This document shows, piece after piece, positions 18,403-27,737 of a stretch of 64,000 nt of DNA. Source of the DNA: Sodalis sp. dw_96 (lineage in GTDB: Bacteria; Pseudomonadota; Gammaproteobacteria; Enterobacterales; Enterobacteriaceae). The stretch spans positions 1 through 64,000 of the forward strand of contig NZ_JAAVUT010000008.1 of NCBI RefSeq assembly GCF_018449575.1. The letters are read 5' to 3'. The notes beneath the pieces were generated by a model that worked only from the letters and a program-made list of their open reading frames with translations, had not been told where the DNA came from and made no database searches. Numbering within the stretch: position 1 is the stretch's first letter; each line of letters opens with the position of its first letter. Position numbers and translations under genes: made by a program.

Positions 18403-19185
18403 TCAGGCGGGCAGGTCGCGGAACTGCTGCCGTACCTCCTTCAAAGCCCTGACGATATTGGCCTGCATCTCGGGCACCAGCCTGTTGACCGGTACCGCCA
18501 CCGCCAGTGAGGCCACGGGACGATTAGCGGCGTTCACCAGGGCGATGGCCACCGACCCCACACCTTCCTCGCTTTCTTCGTAATTGGTGGCGTAACCCAG
18601 GCTGCGGACATCATCCAGGGCGCTTTCCAGCGCATCCATGGACTTGATGGAGCTGGCGGTTTGCGGTAATAATTTCTTATTGGCGTACAAAGCGCGAACC
18701 TGCTCCGGCGTAAGCTCCCCCAGCATCGCTTTGCCCGCCGAGGTGCAGTGGGCATACAAGATCTGACCTGTACGGGCAATCACCCTCAGCGTCCGATCGC
18801 TCTCTACCGCGTCGATATAACGTACCTTATCCCCTTCGAGGGTCACCAGATGGACAGTTTCCCCGAATTTGCTCGCCAGCTTTTCCAGGAACGGGCGCGC
18901 ATGCATCCTGACATCCATTTTCTGCACCACCGCCAGACCGATCTCAACCAGCATCGGCCCCGGCCGGTATGCTCTGGAATCGTCCTGGCGGACGAACCCC
19001 CGATGAATCAGCATCGCCAGCAAACGATGGGCGGTGGAATGAGCCACCCCAAGATAGCTGCAGGCTTCGGTAAGGCGCATGCTCTGCTGCTCACGAAACA
19101 GCAGCAACAAGCGCAGCGCGTTATCTACCGAAGAGATGGGGTAGCTAGGCTCGCTGCCACCGCTGGAATTTGGACCGTCGCGCAC
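18403..19185 (-). CDS. IclR-family transcriptional regulator
   Basis: This 260-residue regulator has a winged helix at about residues 18-80 (MRLTEACSYLGVAHSTAHRL) and the C-terminal ligand domain with GEKAML-like CTSAGKAMLGEL and ESEEGVGSVAIAL motifs. It lies upstream of, and co-directional with, the tctBAC-mmgE operon, and divergent from the VOC gene, so it may control either or both. A strong terminator follows it, so tct has its own promoter. The effector is probably an organic acid, by inference. Confidence 0.9.
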   Translation of the reverse strand: MRDGPNSSGGSEPSYPISSVDNALRLLLLFREQQSMRLTEACSYLGVAHSTAHRLLAMLIHRGFVRQDDSRAYRPGPMLVEIGLAVVQKMDVRMHARPFLEKLASKFGETVHLVTLEGDKVRYIDAVESDRTLRVIARTGQILYAHCTSAGKAMLGELTPEQVRALYANKKLLPQTASSIKSMDALESALDDVRSLGYATNYEESEEGVGSVAIALVNAANRPVASLAVAVPVNRLVPEMQANIVRALKEVRQQFRDLPA

Positions 19186-19268
19186 ATATCACCCCTTTGT
19201 TATATTCTGTAAGTCAGACAATACTGTCAATTTTGTGATCTTTTGTCCACAACAAGAACATCTCAGTA

Positions 19269-19320
19269 TTGACTTCATGCAAAGTACGTTGCAATATCCA
19301 GTTTGTCCTTCATGAGGACA
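19269..19320 (+). promoter_or_regulatory. Probable promoter and operator upstream of the VOC gene
   Basis: TTGACT at 19269-19274 and CAATAT at 19292-19297 are 17 bp apart, a plausible sigma-70 promoter. An inverted repeat TGTCCT/AGGACA (19304-19320, 5-nt spacer) falls at the expected transcription start. It may be the operator for the divergent IclR regulator; this is inference. Confidence 0.45.
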
Positions 19321-19366
19321 GATTTTCCTTATAGAAGACATTGTCGTTATAATGAGGAGAGATAGG

Positions 19367-19762
19367 ATGCGTATTCGCCACATAGGTGTAGTAACCAAAG
19401 ATCTGGAAAAAGCAGCCACTTTTTATGAAAAAGTGCTCGGTTTTAAACGTCTGGGCCCAGCACGTACCCCAGGTCATTATCCGGGTAGAGCAATCGACAT
19501 GAGCGATGGAGAAGTTAATTATTCGCTGCTCTGCCCGGATGAACGTGTGGAGTTCGCTCCATGGGCTCAGGGTACCTTAGGCCCAAATCACATCGGTGTC
19601 GAAACCGATAATATCGTCGGCGTCATGGAAGCATTGAAAGAGTACGGCATTCAATGGTACGGTGAAGATAAAGAGCAAGTGCCTCCGCGTTTCTTTAAAT
19701 TCCTGGATCCGGATGGCGTTGAAATCGATATCGCCACCATTGATCGTAGCTGGAAGTTTTAA
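19367..19762 (+). CDS. VOC-family (glyoxalase/bleomycin-resistance fold) protein
   Basis: This small cytoplasmic protein has about 131 residues and a vicinal-oxygen-chelate fold. The pattern IRHIGVVTKDLEKAATFYEKVLGFK at the start and FFKFLDPDGVEIDIA at the end gives the two beta-alpha-beta-beta-beta modules. Likely metal ligands are His near the start, a central His in PNHIGVE and Glu in DGVEIDI. The start at ATG 19367 follows AGGAGAG; an in-frame ATG 15 bp upstream overlaps that site. It sits 45 bp before the chromate-type transporter pair. Lyase, epimerase or dioxygenase activity is possible. Confidence 0.85.
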   Translation: MRIRHIGVVTKDLEKAATFYEKVLGFKRLGPARTPGHYPGRAIDMSDGEVNYSLLCPDERVEFAPWAQGTLGPNHIGVETDNIVGVMEALKEYGIQWYGEDKEQVPPRFFKFLDPDGVEIDIATIDRSWKF

Positions 19763-19807
19763 GTTGTAACGCCGCCTGAGGCAGTCATCAGGATAAGAGA
19801 GAGGGCA

Positions 19808-20431
19808 ATGCAAAGACGACGAACTCAGCATCGCCACCCCTTGTCCGGTGCCTTGGCGGTGTTGGTCGTCTTCGCAAAAATAGGGTCGACCGCGTTTGGC
19901 GGCGGTAGCGCTACAATCGCCGCCATGCGCCAAGCCTGCGTCCGTCACGGCTGGATGAACGAACAACAATTCATCGACATCGTGGTGCTGTCGCGCCTGA
20001 CACCCGGTATCAGCATCCTGGCGCAAACCCTGCTTATCGGCCGTGCGGTGGCCGGTGTGCCCGGTATGTTCGCCGGACTGGCGGGTCTGCTGACTCCCGC
20101 ACTGGTCATCACCGTCGCCCTGTCGAAACTCTACCAGTTTATAAGCGGCCTGCCCTCCACTGTAACGCCCCTGCACGCCATCGTTGCCGCTTCGGCGGGT
20201 TTCGCCATCGCGATGTCGTTGCAATTGCTGCGGGATATTTTTGCCGGTCGTCATCGTGTCCCCACGGCGGCCATCGTCATTGCCTACACCGGCCTGGCGT
20301 TTCTCATCGCTAACCCGCTGGTGGTCATGGCAATCGCCATAGTCCTTGGGTTGCTGCTGCCCGGCCTGTTCATTAAGCTTGAAAAATCAACGCCCGACGA
20401 CGACTCTTCCGGGGAGCAGCCGAAACCGTGA
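19808..20431 (+). CDS. Chromate transporter family protein, N-terminal-type half
   Basis: This 207-residue membrane protein belongs to the CHR family, of the short-chain type that works as a two-gene pair. The motif KIGSTAFGGGSATIAAMR and LTPGISILAQTLLIG mark one homologous domain of ChrA. It has about five or six helices. It overlaps the next gene by 4 bp. Chromate or sulfate export is the family function, but many short-chain pairs have unknown substrates. The VOC gene upstream is probably in the same transcript. Confidence 0.85.
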   Translation: MQRRRTQHRHPLSGALAVLVVFAKIGSTAFGGGSATIAAMRQACVRHGWMNEQQFIDIVVLSRLTPGISILAQTLLIGRAVAGVPGMFAGLAGLLTPALVITVALSKLYQFISGLPSTVTPLHAIVAASAGFAIAMSLQLLRDIFAGRHRVPTAAIVIAYTGLAFLIANPLVVMAIAIVLGLLLPGLFIKLEKSTPDDDSSGEQPKP

Positions 20432-20931
20432 CCCTGGAACGGATTTTCCTGACGGTACTGGTGGCCAATCTTATCGGCTTCGGCGGCCTCAGCTCCCTGC
20501 CCGTCCTGCGCGGCCAGATCCAGAGCGCCGGATTACCGGCCGACAACCTGCTGCTGCATGCCCTCGCCATCGGTAATATCTCACCCGGCCCCAACGGACT
20601 GTATCTGGTGGTGGTGGGCTATTTTATCGGCGGCGTCAAGGGCGCCGGCGCAGCCACGCTGGCGTTGGTTATCCCGCCCTTTCTGGTCATTATACTCGAT
20701 AGGGTTCGCAGCCGACTGTTACACCTGCCACGCTTTCGCGCGGTGATGCACTCCCTGAGCCTGTCGGTAATTGCCCTGTTGATCCCTTCCACCGCCGCCC
20801 TCGCCGTCCACGCCGCCACCGACCCTCTGGGGGTGGCGATGGTGGTTCTGGGCACGATATTATTGCTGTGCCGCACATCGCCCCTGGTGGGGATCGCCAT
20901 CGCGCTGGCTATCGGCCTGGTGGCCAGGTAA
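20428..20931 (+). CDS. Chromate transporter family protein, C-terminal-type half
   Basis: This 167-residue membrane protein starts at GTG within the end of the previous gene. It carries the second CHR-domain signature (LIGFGGLSSLPVLR and AIGNISPGPNGLYLVVVGYF). Together with the preceding protein it should form a full antiparallel CHR transporter. The 4-bp overlap indicates translational coupling. Confidence 0.85.
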   Translation: MTLERIFLTVLVANLIGFGGLSSLPVLRGQIQSAGLPADNLLLHALAIGNISPGPNGLYLVVVGYFIGGVKGAGAATLALVIPPFLVIILDRVRSRLLHLPRFRAVMHSLSLSVIALLIPSTAALAVHAATDPLGVAMVVLGTILLLCRTSPLVGIAIALAIGLVAR

Positions 20932-21377
20932 TGGAGGAACAATGGCTATCCGGCAAGGGGTAAAAGTTTCATTCTCTGGAAACTCAGGCACCCAAGCATA
21001 ATGCGGTCTTAATACAACATTGAGATTGATGGCATGAAATATCATTAATCTACCGCTGGAACTTTACTCTGCTTTCAGGAAATGTATGAGATAATGAGAA
21101 CCATTATCTCATATTAAACATCAATTTATTATTCTTATTACACTCTTATTACTTACTGTCAAAAAATATTTATGGCCGGTTTAGCTGGAGTAGATATGTG
21201 ATTTATTTCACATAACTTGCAATCTATTTTATTTATAACGTCATCTAACATTAATTATTGTATTTTGTTAATACAATAATGTATCAGCGTCAAAGTTCCT
21301 GCTCATGTATGCCGGCATCAAGACCTTTGACCGAAGATAGGATATTTTCTCAATCACCGGTTTTCATGAGGGCCATC
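20932..21377. other. AT-rich intergenic region before the sigma-54 activator
   Basis: This stretch of about 446 bp contains no supported gene. It holds the Fur-box-like palindrome described separately and a long AT-rich segment, likely including the promoter of the downstream activator. A short minus-strand open frame at 20860-21045 shows no recognisable family and was not accepted. Confidence 0.5.
21091..21109. promoter_or_regulatory. Fur box-like operator
   Basis: GATAATGAGAACCATTATC matches 17 of 19 positions of the classical Fur box (GATAATGATAATCATTATC). It is embedded in a perfect 12-bp inverted repeat spanning 21086-21114. It lies about 270-290 bp upstream of the chosen start of the sigma-54 activator and downstream of the chromate-type transporter genes. 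Iron-dependent repression of the activator gene is inferred. Confidence 0.65.
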
Positions 21378-22871
21378 ATGTCCAGCGGAAATTTTCTTCA
21401 AACGGCTAACGAGACCGCGATTGATTTCAAAAAAATCGTCGATACCCTGGAGTGTCCCATCTACATCACCGACTCCAGCGGCGTAACGGAATATATTAAC
21501 CAGGCTTACTTACGGGAAAATCCCATCATAGACGCTGATGCGATCCTTGGCCGAACAATCGACGATATCATTAAAGAAGGTAAATATTTCAAACACGCAA
21601 TTACCACAGAAGTGTTGAAACAAAAAAAAGAGGCAATGGCGTTTTTTGTTCATCATCTTTTACCCGAAAAAATGGCTTTTGTATCCGGCATGCCGGTGCT
21701 CGATGAAGAAAACGAGATTGAGCATGTGGTTTCAATTCTCTATGCAGAATCTTTTTTTCAAAAATTACATACCAAATTTAATTATCCAATTTATTCTTTC
21801 GATTCTTATCATGATTTGCTGGAAAAAAAATGTTTACCTACCCCTTTCCCGTTTGACAATTTAATCGGTATCAGCAGACCCATGGAAGAATTGAAGCGGA
21901 TCATGCTAAGAGTCGCAAAGACAGACGCGACTGTTTTAATTCGTGGGGAATCCGGCACGGGTAAAGAGGTGGTTGCCGAGAATATCCAAAGAATGAGCTT
22001 ACGAGCGAATAGACCCTTTATCAAACTCAATTGTGCGGCGATACCGACTGCCCTTATAGAAGGAGAGCTTTTCGGTTATGAAAAAGGGGCATTCACCGGT
22101 GCCACATCAAGCAGAGCCGGCTTTTTTGAGCAGGCGAACGGAGGAACAATATTCCTTGATGAGATTGGCGATTTGCCTTTTGAGGCCCAGGCTAAATTAT
22201 TGCGCGTCTTGCAGCAAAAAGAGATCGTTCGTTTGGGCGGCACCAAGCCTATTAGTTTAAACATACGGATCATTGCCGCGACTAATTCGGATCTGGATAA
22301 AAAGATTGCCGAAAAACACTTTCGTGAGGACCTGTTTTACAGGCTCAGTCTCATTCCAATCTATTTACCCCCCTTAAGAGAAAGGGAAGCCGACATTCCG
22401 ATATTGATCGAATACTTTCTGCATAAATTTGACGCCATTTATAACAGAATAATTCGATTTACCACACAAACGTTAAAAATATTAGTCAATTATCCTTGGC
22501 CTGGAAATATCAGGGAGTTGGAAAATATCATTGAATACTTATATATTTGCTCTGAGGAAAATTTTATCACTGAAGAGATAATCTCCCCACTGTTAAATAA
22601 AAAAAATTACCTATTGAGCACCGATAATATCGACGATGAACTATCCGATTTTTGTTCCAAACAAATACATGATAATAAATCCCTGCCGGACATTATGTCG
22701 TACGTTGAAAGGACCGTGCTGATGTTGGCAGTGGAAAAGTATAAAACCACCTATCATATTGCTACCGCCTTGGGGGTTTCCCAACCCACGATTGCCCGGA
22801 AACTGCAATCCTTGGGCATGGGACGCAGAAGATCCAGTCATGATACGGAGCTGGTGTGCTATCAGGAATGA
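21378..22871 (+). CDS. PAS-domain sigma-54-dependent transcriptional activator (Fis-type HTH)
   Basis: This is an enhancer-binding protein of 497 residues. A PAS-like sensor occupies roughly residues 10-130 ([20 protein letters not shown]). The AAA+ domain has Walker A GESGTGKE (about 190-197), the sigma-54 contact loop GAFTGA (about 237-242) and Walker [15 protein letters not shown]-terminal helix-turn-helix ([18 protein letters not shown]) binds enhancer DNA. The frame is open from ATG 21258, but ATG 21378 follows GAGGG and starts just before the PAS domain. It faces the minus-strand flavoprotein gene set, whose first gene has a near-perfect -24/-12 promoter, so that set is its likely target. 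Confidence 0.92.
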   Translation: MSSGNFLQTANETAIDFKKIVDTLECPIYITDSSGVTEYINQAYLRENPIIDADAILGRTIDDIIKEGKYFKHAITTEVLKQKKEAMAFFVHHLLPEKMAFVSGMPVLDEENEIEHVVSILYAESFFQKLHTKFNYPIYSFDSYHDLLEKKCLPTPFPFDNLIGISRPMEELKRIMLRVAKTDATVLIRGESGTGKEVVAENIQRMSLRANRPFIKLNCAAIPTALIEGELFGYEKGAFTGATSSRAGFFEQANGGTIFLDEIGDLPFEAQAKLLRVLQQKEIVRLGGTKPISLNIRIIAATNSDLDKKIAEKHFREDLFYRLSLIPIYLPPLREREADIPILIEYFLHKFDAIYNRIIRFTTQTLKILVNYPWPGNIRELENIIEYLYICSEENFITEEIISPLLNKKNYLLSTDNIDDELSDFCSKQIHDNKSLPDIMSYVERTVLMLAVEKYKTTYHIATALGVSQPTIARKLQSLGMGRRRSSHDTELVCYQE

Positions 22872-22886
22872 TAGCCGTAAACGCGA

Positions 22887-22913
22887 ATTGCCGGCACCAA
22901 GACGGGCCGGCGA
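22887..22913. terminator. Bidirectional hairpin between convergent genes
   Basis: GCCGGC (22890-22895) and GCCGGC (22906-22911) form a 6-bp stem, extended to 9 bp by the flanking ATT/GAT with one wobble pair. It lies between the convergent stops of the sigma-54 activator and the OprB-like porin. It has a short T-rich tail on the plus strand only. Confidence 0.5.
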
Positions 22914-22932
22914 TTTCTCCTGTACGTTGCCG

Positions 22933-24312
22933 TCACAGACCGAGCAGTTTTTCCAGCATCACGTTGACCTGGATCCAGAATGTATAGCCATCCTCCGGCC
23001 TGACGCTGGTATAGGCATACTGGTAATTGGTGTTGTTCCAGACACGGGAACCGGTCATCGTCAAATTGACCTCCGGCGTCAGCATAAAGGACGCGTCGAT
23101 GCTCAACTGCTGCTCGTTACGCGGTACCCGCCACCCCGTCCCGCCCTCGGAATTGAACATATCCTGCAAGTAGCGGTGCTCTCCGTCCGTCAGCCTGCCC
23201 CAGCGGAATGTCAGGCCGTAACTGTCATTGGGACGGCTCCGCCAGGGTCCCGACCAGATAAGCCCGGCGTCAGCCAGCGTGGCTATCCCGGTGTAGGCAT
23301 CCGACTGCAAGGTTTGCGATACGCTGCCGTGCACACTCACGGCGCTGGGCGCGGGATTGTGGGGATCGGCCCCGCCGTCACGCCGCCAAAAGGCTTTTTT
23401 TGCCGTGAGATAGAAGCCGGAGACGCCTTTGTGAGTGAGCACCGCGGCGCTGCTATCGTACACTTTTGAGGTGCCGTTCACCGTGGAGTAGGCGTCGTTG
23501 TATTGCAGATTGTTGTGGAACGCCAGCGCCTCCCAGTTGAAGGGATAGGGTTCTTGCTGCCAGCTGACGCGCCGCGCTACATTGGCCACCAGCAAGGTAC
23601 TGCCGGAATCGTAGTCGTCGTCCCACCGTTCCCAGCCGTTGGTGAACGGAAACGCCTGATAGGTGCGCCAGACGCCGATGTTGGACTCCAGCGCCGGCGT
23701 AAAGTGGTAGGTGGCGCGCGCGCCCCAGCCGGCATAAGGCGCGGGTCCGAACCCCGCCGTCTTATTCAGTACGGTATTCACACAGGACGACTGCACATTG
23801 CAGTTGGTGAAACCGACAAACTGGCCGGGGTTGCTCTTGCCTACTTCGATGGACAGCCGGTCGTTAAACAGCTGCTGTTCATAACCGAAACGCAGCAGAT
23901 GCGCGACCTTGGGGATATAGGGCGGCGGGTCGCCGGCCAACAGACCACCGGCGCTATTGCCGTATAAAGTATTATGGCTGAAGGGCACCCACAGTTGCAT
24001 GAAGTGGATAGTACCGCCGGGGATCAACCCCATACGATCCAGGTCGAAATCCGCGCCGGCGAAAAACATCGTATAGGCCGAGGTCTCGTGGGTGCTGGTA
24101 CCCGCGCTGGGGTTGCCCAACCAAAGCTGGGACGCCATGATATGCGGGGTGATCCCGTGATCCGACAGCCATGCCCCCTCGTCGGACAGCGGGCGGTCAG
24201 AGGATTCCGCGTCGTCGGCGGCAAACGCCGGGCTGCTCGTCAGCGCCATGCCGCACAGGATCGCGCCGGAACATAGCATTCTGGTCCATATATTATGAGG
24301 TGTTATTTTCAT
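22933..24312 (-). CDS. OprB-like (carbohydrate-selective) outer-membrane porin
   Basis: This 459-residue protein has a Sec signal peptide (hydrophobic LCSGAILCGMALTSS, cleavage after AFA-A) and a beta-barrel with alternating aromatic residues. The motifs GLIPGGTIHFMQLW, GKSNPGQFVGF and GLTFRWGRLTDGEHRYL suit the OprB family of monomeric 16-strand porins. The last residue is Leu rather than the usual aromatic. It is the last gene of the minus-strand flavoprotein set and may admit its substrate; a 218-bp gap from the MFS gene leaves open a separate promoter. Confidence 0.8.
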   Translation of the reverse strand: MKITPHNIWTRMLCSGAILCGMALTSSPAFAADDAESSDRPLSDEGAWLSDHGITPHIMASQLWLGNPSAGTSTHETSAYTMFFAGADFDLDRMGLIPGGTIHFMQLWVPFSHNTLYGNSAGGLLAGDPPPYIPKVAHLLRFGYEQQLFNDRLSIEVGKSNPGQFVGFTNCNVQSSCVNTVLNKTAGFGPAPYAGWGARATYHFTPALESNIGVWRTYQAFPFTNGWERWDDDYDSGSTLLVANVARRVSWQQEPYPFNWEALAFHNNLQYNDAYSTVNGTSKVYDSSAAVLTHKGVSGFYLTAKKAFWRRDGGADPHNPAPSAVSVHGSVSQTLQSDAYTGIATLADAGLIWSGPWRSRPNDSYGLTFRWGRLTDGEHRYLQDMFNSEGGTGWRVPRNEQQLSIDASFMLTPEVNLTMTGSRVWNNTNYQYAYTSVRPEDGYTFWIQVNVMLEKLLGL

Positions 24313-24530
24313 TGTTCTATCCCATTGATGTAATAGGACGGAAACGGCCGATCATTAATATATTCAATGACGGTCCGACGGTGATAACATGCCCTATTCC
24401 TGCCGAGTTATCAGCGCGTTATTTTCCGACTATGGTTATTATTCTTAAAGCGTATTTTATTCTAATCATTAGTTCAACATGCCTACCCAATATTACAGGC
24501 ATGCAATATTTTTTTAAATTGCCACATTTT

Positions 24531-25916
24531 TTATTTCTGTGCTCTCTGGATAAAAACATCGCCATCATTTTTATCCAGACGTAAAAAAATAAAGCAACAT
24601 AAAAATAGTCCCAGGCTCATCAATAAAAATGACACATGGTAATTTTCCAGTCCCCTTACATTATCTGCGTAGTTAACATAACGAAGTAACGCGAATGTTA
24701 ACGTAACGCTTATTATGATTGAAAGTAGTTGACTCAGTATAAGCAAGCTGTTGCCGGCATTATAGGTGTCATCCGTTAACTCACTGAACGTCAAAGTATT
24801 CATGGTGGCATAGAGAACAGAGGTAAAAGCCCCTAACATAAATATCAATATAACAATAATATCCAGTGAACCGTTTAGAAGCGAAAGGGTCAAGGAGTAA
24901 ATCAACGTCGCGCTGGCCGTCGTCGCAATAAGCAATAAACACCGGTAGCCGCACCGTTCCAATGCCGGTCGCAGCAGGAACCTGGCGCTCAACGACCCTG
25001 CCGCCAGCGACAGCATAATCATACTGACCCCCGCCGGGGAATAATTAAACTCCAGTTGCATCATCAGCGACAGGACCAAAGGTACCGACGCTAAAAAAAT
25101 CCGTACGCAAATGTTACTGGCGATGCCCACGGCAAAGGTTCTGTGCCGAAACAACGAAAGCGCCAATAACGGCTCAAGCGTTTTTCCCTGGTGATTTTTA
25201 TAGCTATATAACAACACCATTGCTATCAGAAAGAATGTCATTACCCACATGCTGGTAAAATATTGCTTACCGATACCCAACAAGCCAAGCAAGATAAATA
25301 ATAGTGCCGGCACCACCAGCATAAATCCTATCGTATCGAAGTTTCCTCGCAGGTTTGATTTTATCTGCCCCGGCATATATTTTTTTGCCAGGGCAAAACA
25401 GATCAGGCAGAAGGGAATATTTACCAGGAAAATCATTCTCCAGGAGAATGCGGTTATCAGGAACCCGCTTAACGGCGGTCCCAGCAACGTACCCCCCAAT
25501 CCCAATAAGGTGATTTTATTCAAGGCGGATAACTTTTCCGCCGGCAAGGTTGTTTTCAAAATGACCACCCGCACCACCGGCAACATTAATGCACCCCCGA
25601 TGCCCTGTAAAAAACGCGCCAGGATAAGACCGGTTAATATATCCGCCGAGGCGCATAAAAAAGACCCCAAGGTGAATAAGCCCAACGATAATAGATAGAT
25701 TCGCCGATAACCATAGGTATCCGCCAGCCATCCGCATACCGGCGTAAAAACCATCACCGTCAGCATATAAGAAACAACCACCATCCCCATGCTGAGGGAG
25801 GACTGATGTAACGCCTCCGCCATGGAAGGGATAGCCAGATATAACATGGTGGTATCCAGTGATTGCATAAAAAAGGTTAATGATGCAATGCTCAGAAGCC
25901 AGGTTGAGTTGTTCAT
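24531..25916 (-). CDS. MFS transporter, DHA2 (EmrB/QacA) type
   Basis: This 461-residue inner-membrane transporter is predicted to have 12-14 helices. It carries motif A (GWLADTYGYRRIYL, near residue 62) and the DHA2-type motif C-like region (TLLGLGGTLLGPPLSGFL). Its ATG directly follows the NrfD-like stop (TAAATG), so it is translated in the same unit. In this context it may move the substrate or product of the flavoprotein across the inner membrane. Drug export is the commonest family role. Confidence 0.85.
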   Translation of the reverse strand: MNNSTWLLSIASLTFFMQSLDTTMLYLAIPSMAEALHQSSLSMGMVVVSYMLTVMVFTPVCGWLADTYGYRRIYLLSLGLFTLGSFLCASADILTGLILARFLQGIGGALMLPVVRVVILKTTLPAEKLSALNKITLLGLGGTLLGPPLSGFLITAFSWRMIFLVNIPFCLICFALAKKYMPGQIKSNLRGNFDTIGFMLVVPALLFILLGLLGIGKQYFTSMWVMTFFLIAMVLLYSYKNHQGKTLEPLLALSLFRHRTFAVGIASNICVRIFLASVPLVLSLMMQLEFNYSPAGVSMIMLSLAAGSLSARFLLRPALERCGYRCLLLIATTASATLIYSLTLSLLNGSLDIIVILIFMLGAFTSVLYATMNTLTFSELTDDTYNAGNSLLILSQLLSIIISVTLTFALLRYVNYADNVRGLENYHVSFLLMSLGLFLCCFIFLRLDKNDGDVFIQRAQK

Positions 25917-26855
25917 TTATGCCATTACCATCTGTCCCGCATACAATATAAACATGCGAAGCATGAACACACTGAACAGTCCGATACCGGACATGGTCAC
26001 CAGGTAAGTCTTATTGAATTTAATACGTTCGCTGCACAACAACTTCAAGGCGATGGGTAATAAAATACCCAGCCCCACTATACCCAGCCAAAAAACAGCG
26101 CCCCAAAATCCCCTTAACGCGGTTAACGCCGCGACTTCCTTCTGCCCGCCGCCAAAAATCAGGCCAATAAAAAACACCACCAGCAGACCGAGCTCTGCGA
26201 TGATTAGCGGCAACTCCAGTTTATGAATAAAGGCCAGCGAGGGTGAATGAACCGATTGTTTATAGAACACCAGTCCGCACAATATCGCCATGGCAACGGC
26301 CGAGGTCAGGCCGGAGGCCAGGAAAAGCAAAGGCAAAACCGGATTGTTCAGTAACGGGTAGGATTTTAAGGCCAGCAGTAGAAAGCCGGTATAGACGCTT
26401 AACAGGACGGCCAAAAAGACCATAATGACATCAAGCCCGCGTTCCCATCCGGCGATAAGGCGCACCAGCCGGTTTAACCAGGCTAGCTTAATAATATTGT
26501 TGATCTTTCCCTGATAAATGGCGATTATCCACAGTATCAGCACCACCATATAAATCTGAAACAGCATAACCCCCAGGGACATAACTGAATGGGGATTGTA
26601 GAACACCATCAAATACCAAAATGTCCATGAGCGCGCCAAATGAAAAATAAGGATCACCAAGCCCAGAATGACCGTCAACGGCGCGATAATGGTCGTCGCT
26701 TGAATGACGCCGTCGTTGGCGGCATTCACTAGCAGGATGTGTCTTTTAAGCAAAACGGCTATAATGACCATGCCGGATGAAATACCTATCAATAACAGGT
26801 AAACCGCTATCGGCCAATCCCAGACCAGGGTATCGAAATGAAAGGCAGTGTTCAT
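25917..26855 (-). CDS. NrfD/PsrC-type membrane quinone-interacting subunit
   Basis: This 312-residue protein has about eight transmembrane helices and resembles NrfD, PhsC and DmsC-like polysulfide-reductase membrane subunits. These subunits exchange electrons between the menaquinone/ubiquinone pool and a periplasmic ferredoxin. The start TLVWDWPIAVYLLLIGISSG is the family hallmark. It overlaps the ferredoxin gene by 4 bp and leads directly into the MFS gene. No catalytic molybdoenzyme is adjacent; the secreted flavoprotein takes that place. Confidence 0.9.
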   Translation of the reverse strand: MNTAFHFDTLVWDWPIAVYLLLIGISSGMVIIAVLLKRHILLVNAANDGVIQATTIIAPLTVILGLVILIFHLARSWTFWYLMVFYNPHSVMSLGVMLFQIYMVVLILWIIAIYQGKINNIIKLAWLNRLVRLIAGWERGLDVIMVFLAVLLSVYTGFLLLALKSYPLLNNPVLPLLFLASGLTSAVAMAILCGLVFYKQSVHSPSLAFIHKLELPLIIAELGLLVVFFIGLIFGGGQKEVAALTALRGFWGAVFWLGIVGLGILLPIALKLLCSERIKFNKTYLVTMSGIGLFSVFMLRMFILYAGQMVMA

Positions 26856-27538
26856 CCTCGTATTTCTCCAAATTTACCCGCAATATGATAAAGCTTGGGG
26901 GAAGTGCCTAAATAAAGTTTGTTTCGGTATACGGTTTTACTGGCGATGAGTTTGGCGATATCACTGTCGGGATCGTCCAGATTGCCGAAGGTCAACGCCT
27001 TCACCGGGCAAATCACCACGCAGGCGGGTGGCTTACCGGCGGCCAGATTGGTATCCCGGCAGAAGTTACACTTATCCGCCGTTTTCGATAGCGGATGGAT
27101 AAAACGCACATGATAGGGGCAGGCGGCAATGCAGTACCGGCACCCGACGCAACGATCGTGATGGACATCAACAATGCCCGTTTTGGGGTCTTTATAGGAC
27201 GCGCCGGTAGGACAAACCGCCACGCACGGCGGGTTATCGCAATGCTGGCAGGATTTACGCACAAACTGCCGCGAGTTTTTATTCAGCTCCCGGTATGTTC
27301 CGTTATCCAGAATATCCAGCCGCGTGACCTCCGCCGGAACCTTATTCACTCGATGGCAAGCCAAAATACAGGCACGGCAGCCGATGCACTTGGTTTCATC
27401 ATGCATCATGCCATAGCGGATATTGCCAATGACGAGGGTTTGCGGGTTAATGACTTCCGCCAGAATACGATTTACCGAATTAGCCGCCAATACCGCGCTG
27501 CCTATTCCCATAATAAACCCGCGACGCGAAACGCCCAT
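26852..27538 (-). CDS. Tat-exported 4x[4Fe-4S] ferredoxin-type subunit (NrfC/PsrB/DmsB family)
   Basis: This 228-residue electron-transfer protein has a twin-arginine signal (SRRGFIMGIGSAVLAAN). Sixteen cysteines occur in four groups (CIGCRACILAC, CQHCDNPPCVAVC, CVGCRYCIAAC, CNFCRD...ACVVIC), enough for four cubane clusters. It should pass electrons from the NrfD-type subunit to a periplasmic catalytic partner. The flavoprotein gene lies 199 bp upstream on the same strand. The overlap with the NrfD gene indicates a stable pair. Confidence 0.93.
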   Translation of the reverse strand: MGVSRRGFIMGIGSAVLAANSVNRILAEVINPQTLVIGNIRYGMMHDETKCIGCRACILACHRVNKVPAEVTRLDILDNGTYRELNKNSRQFVRKSCQHCDNPPCVAVCPTGASYKDPKTGIVDVHHDRCVGCRYCIAACPYHVRFIHPLSKTADKCNFCRDTNLAAGKPPACVVICPVKALTFGNLDDPDSDIAKLIASKTVYRNKLYLGTSPKLYHIAGKFGEIRG

Positions 27539-27737
27539 ACCAACCCCTTAATGGAAATAATGCGGGAGCAATACGTCATCTTTTCACCGGAAATCTCCGG
27601 TAAACGATAATGCCGTCAATTTCAATAATAAATACCGTTCAATAAACCAACGCTATTTTGAACCTATGGCCGGGGGCCGGGAAATAGTCCACTCCCCGTT
27701 TTTCCATATTGCACCCCAATGCACCCCCGGCGGCCTA

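Noticed and set aside
20860..21045. Short minus-strand frame near the chromate-type gene end
   Set aside because: Mostly antisense to the transporter gene; no recognisable family or ribosome site.
24313..24530. Separate sigma-54 promoter for the OprB-like porin
   Set aside because: No -24/-12 pattern was found on the minus strand of this gap.
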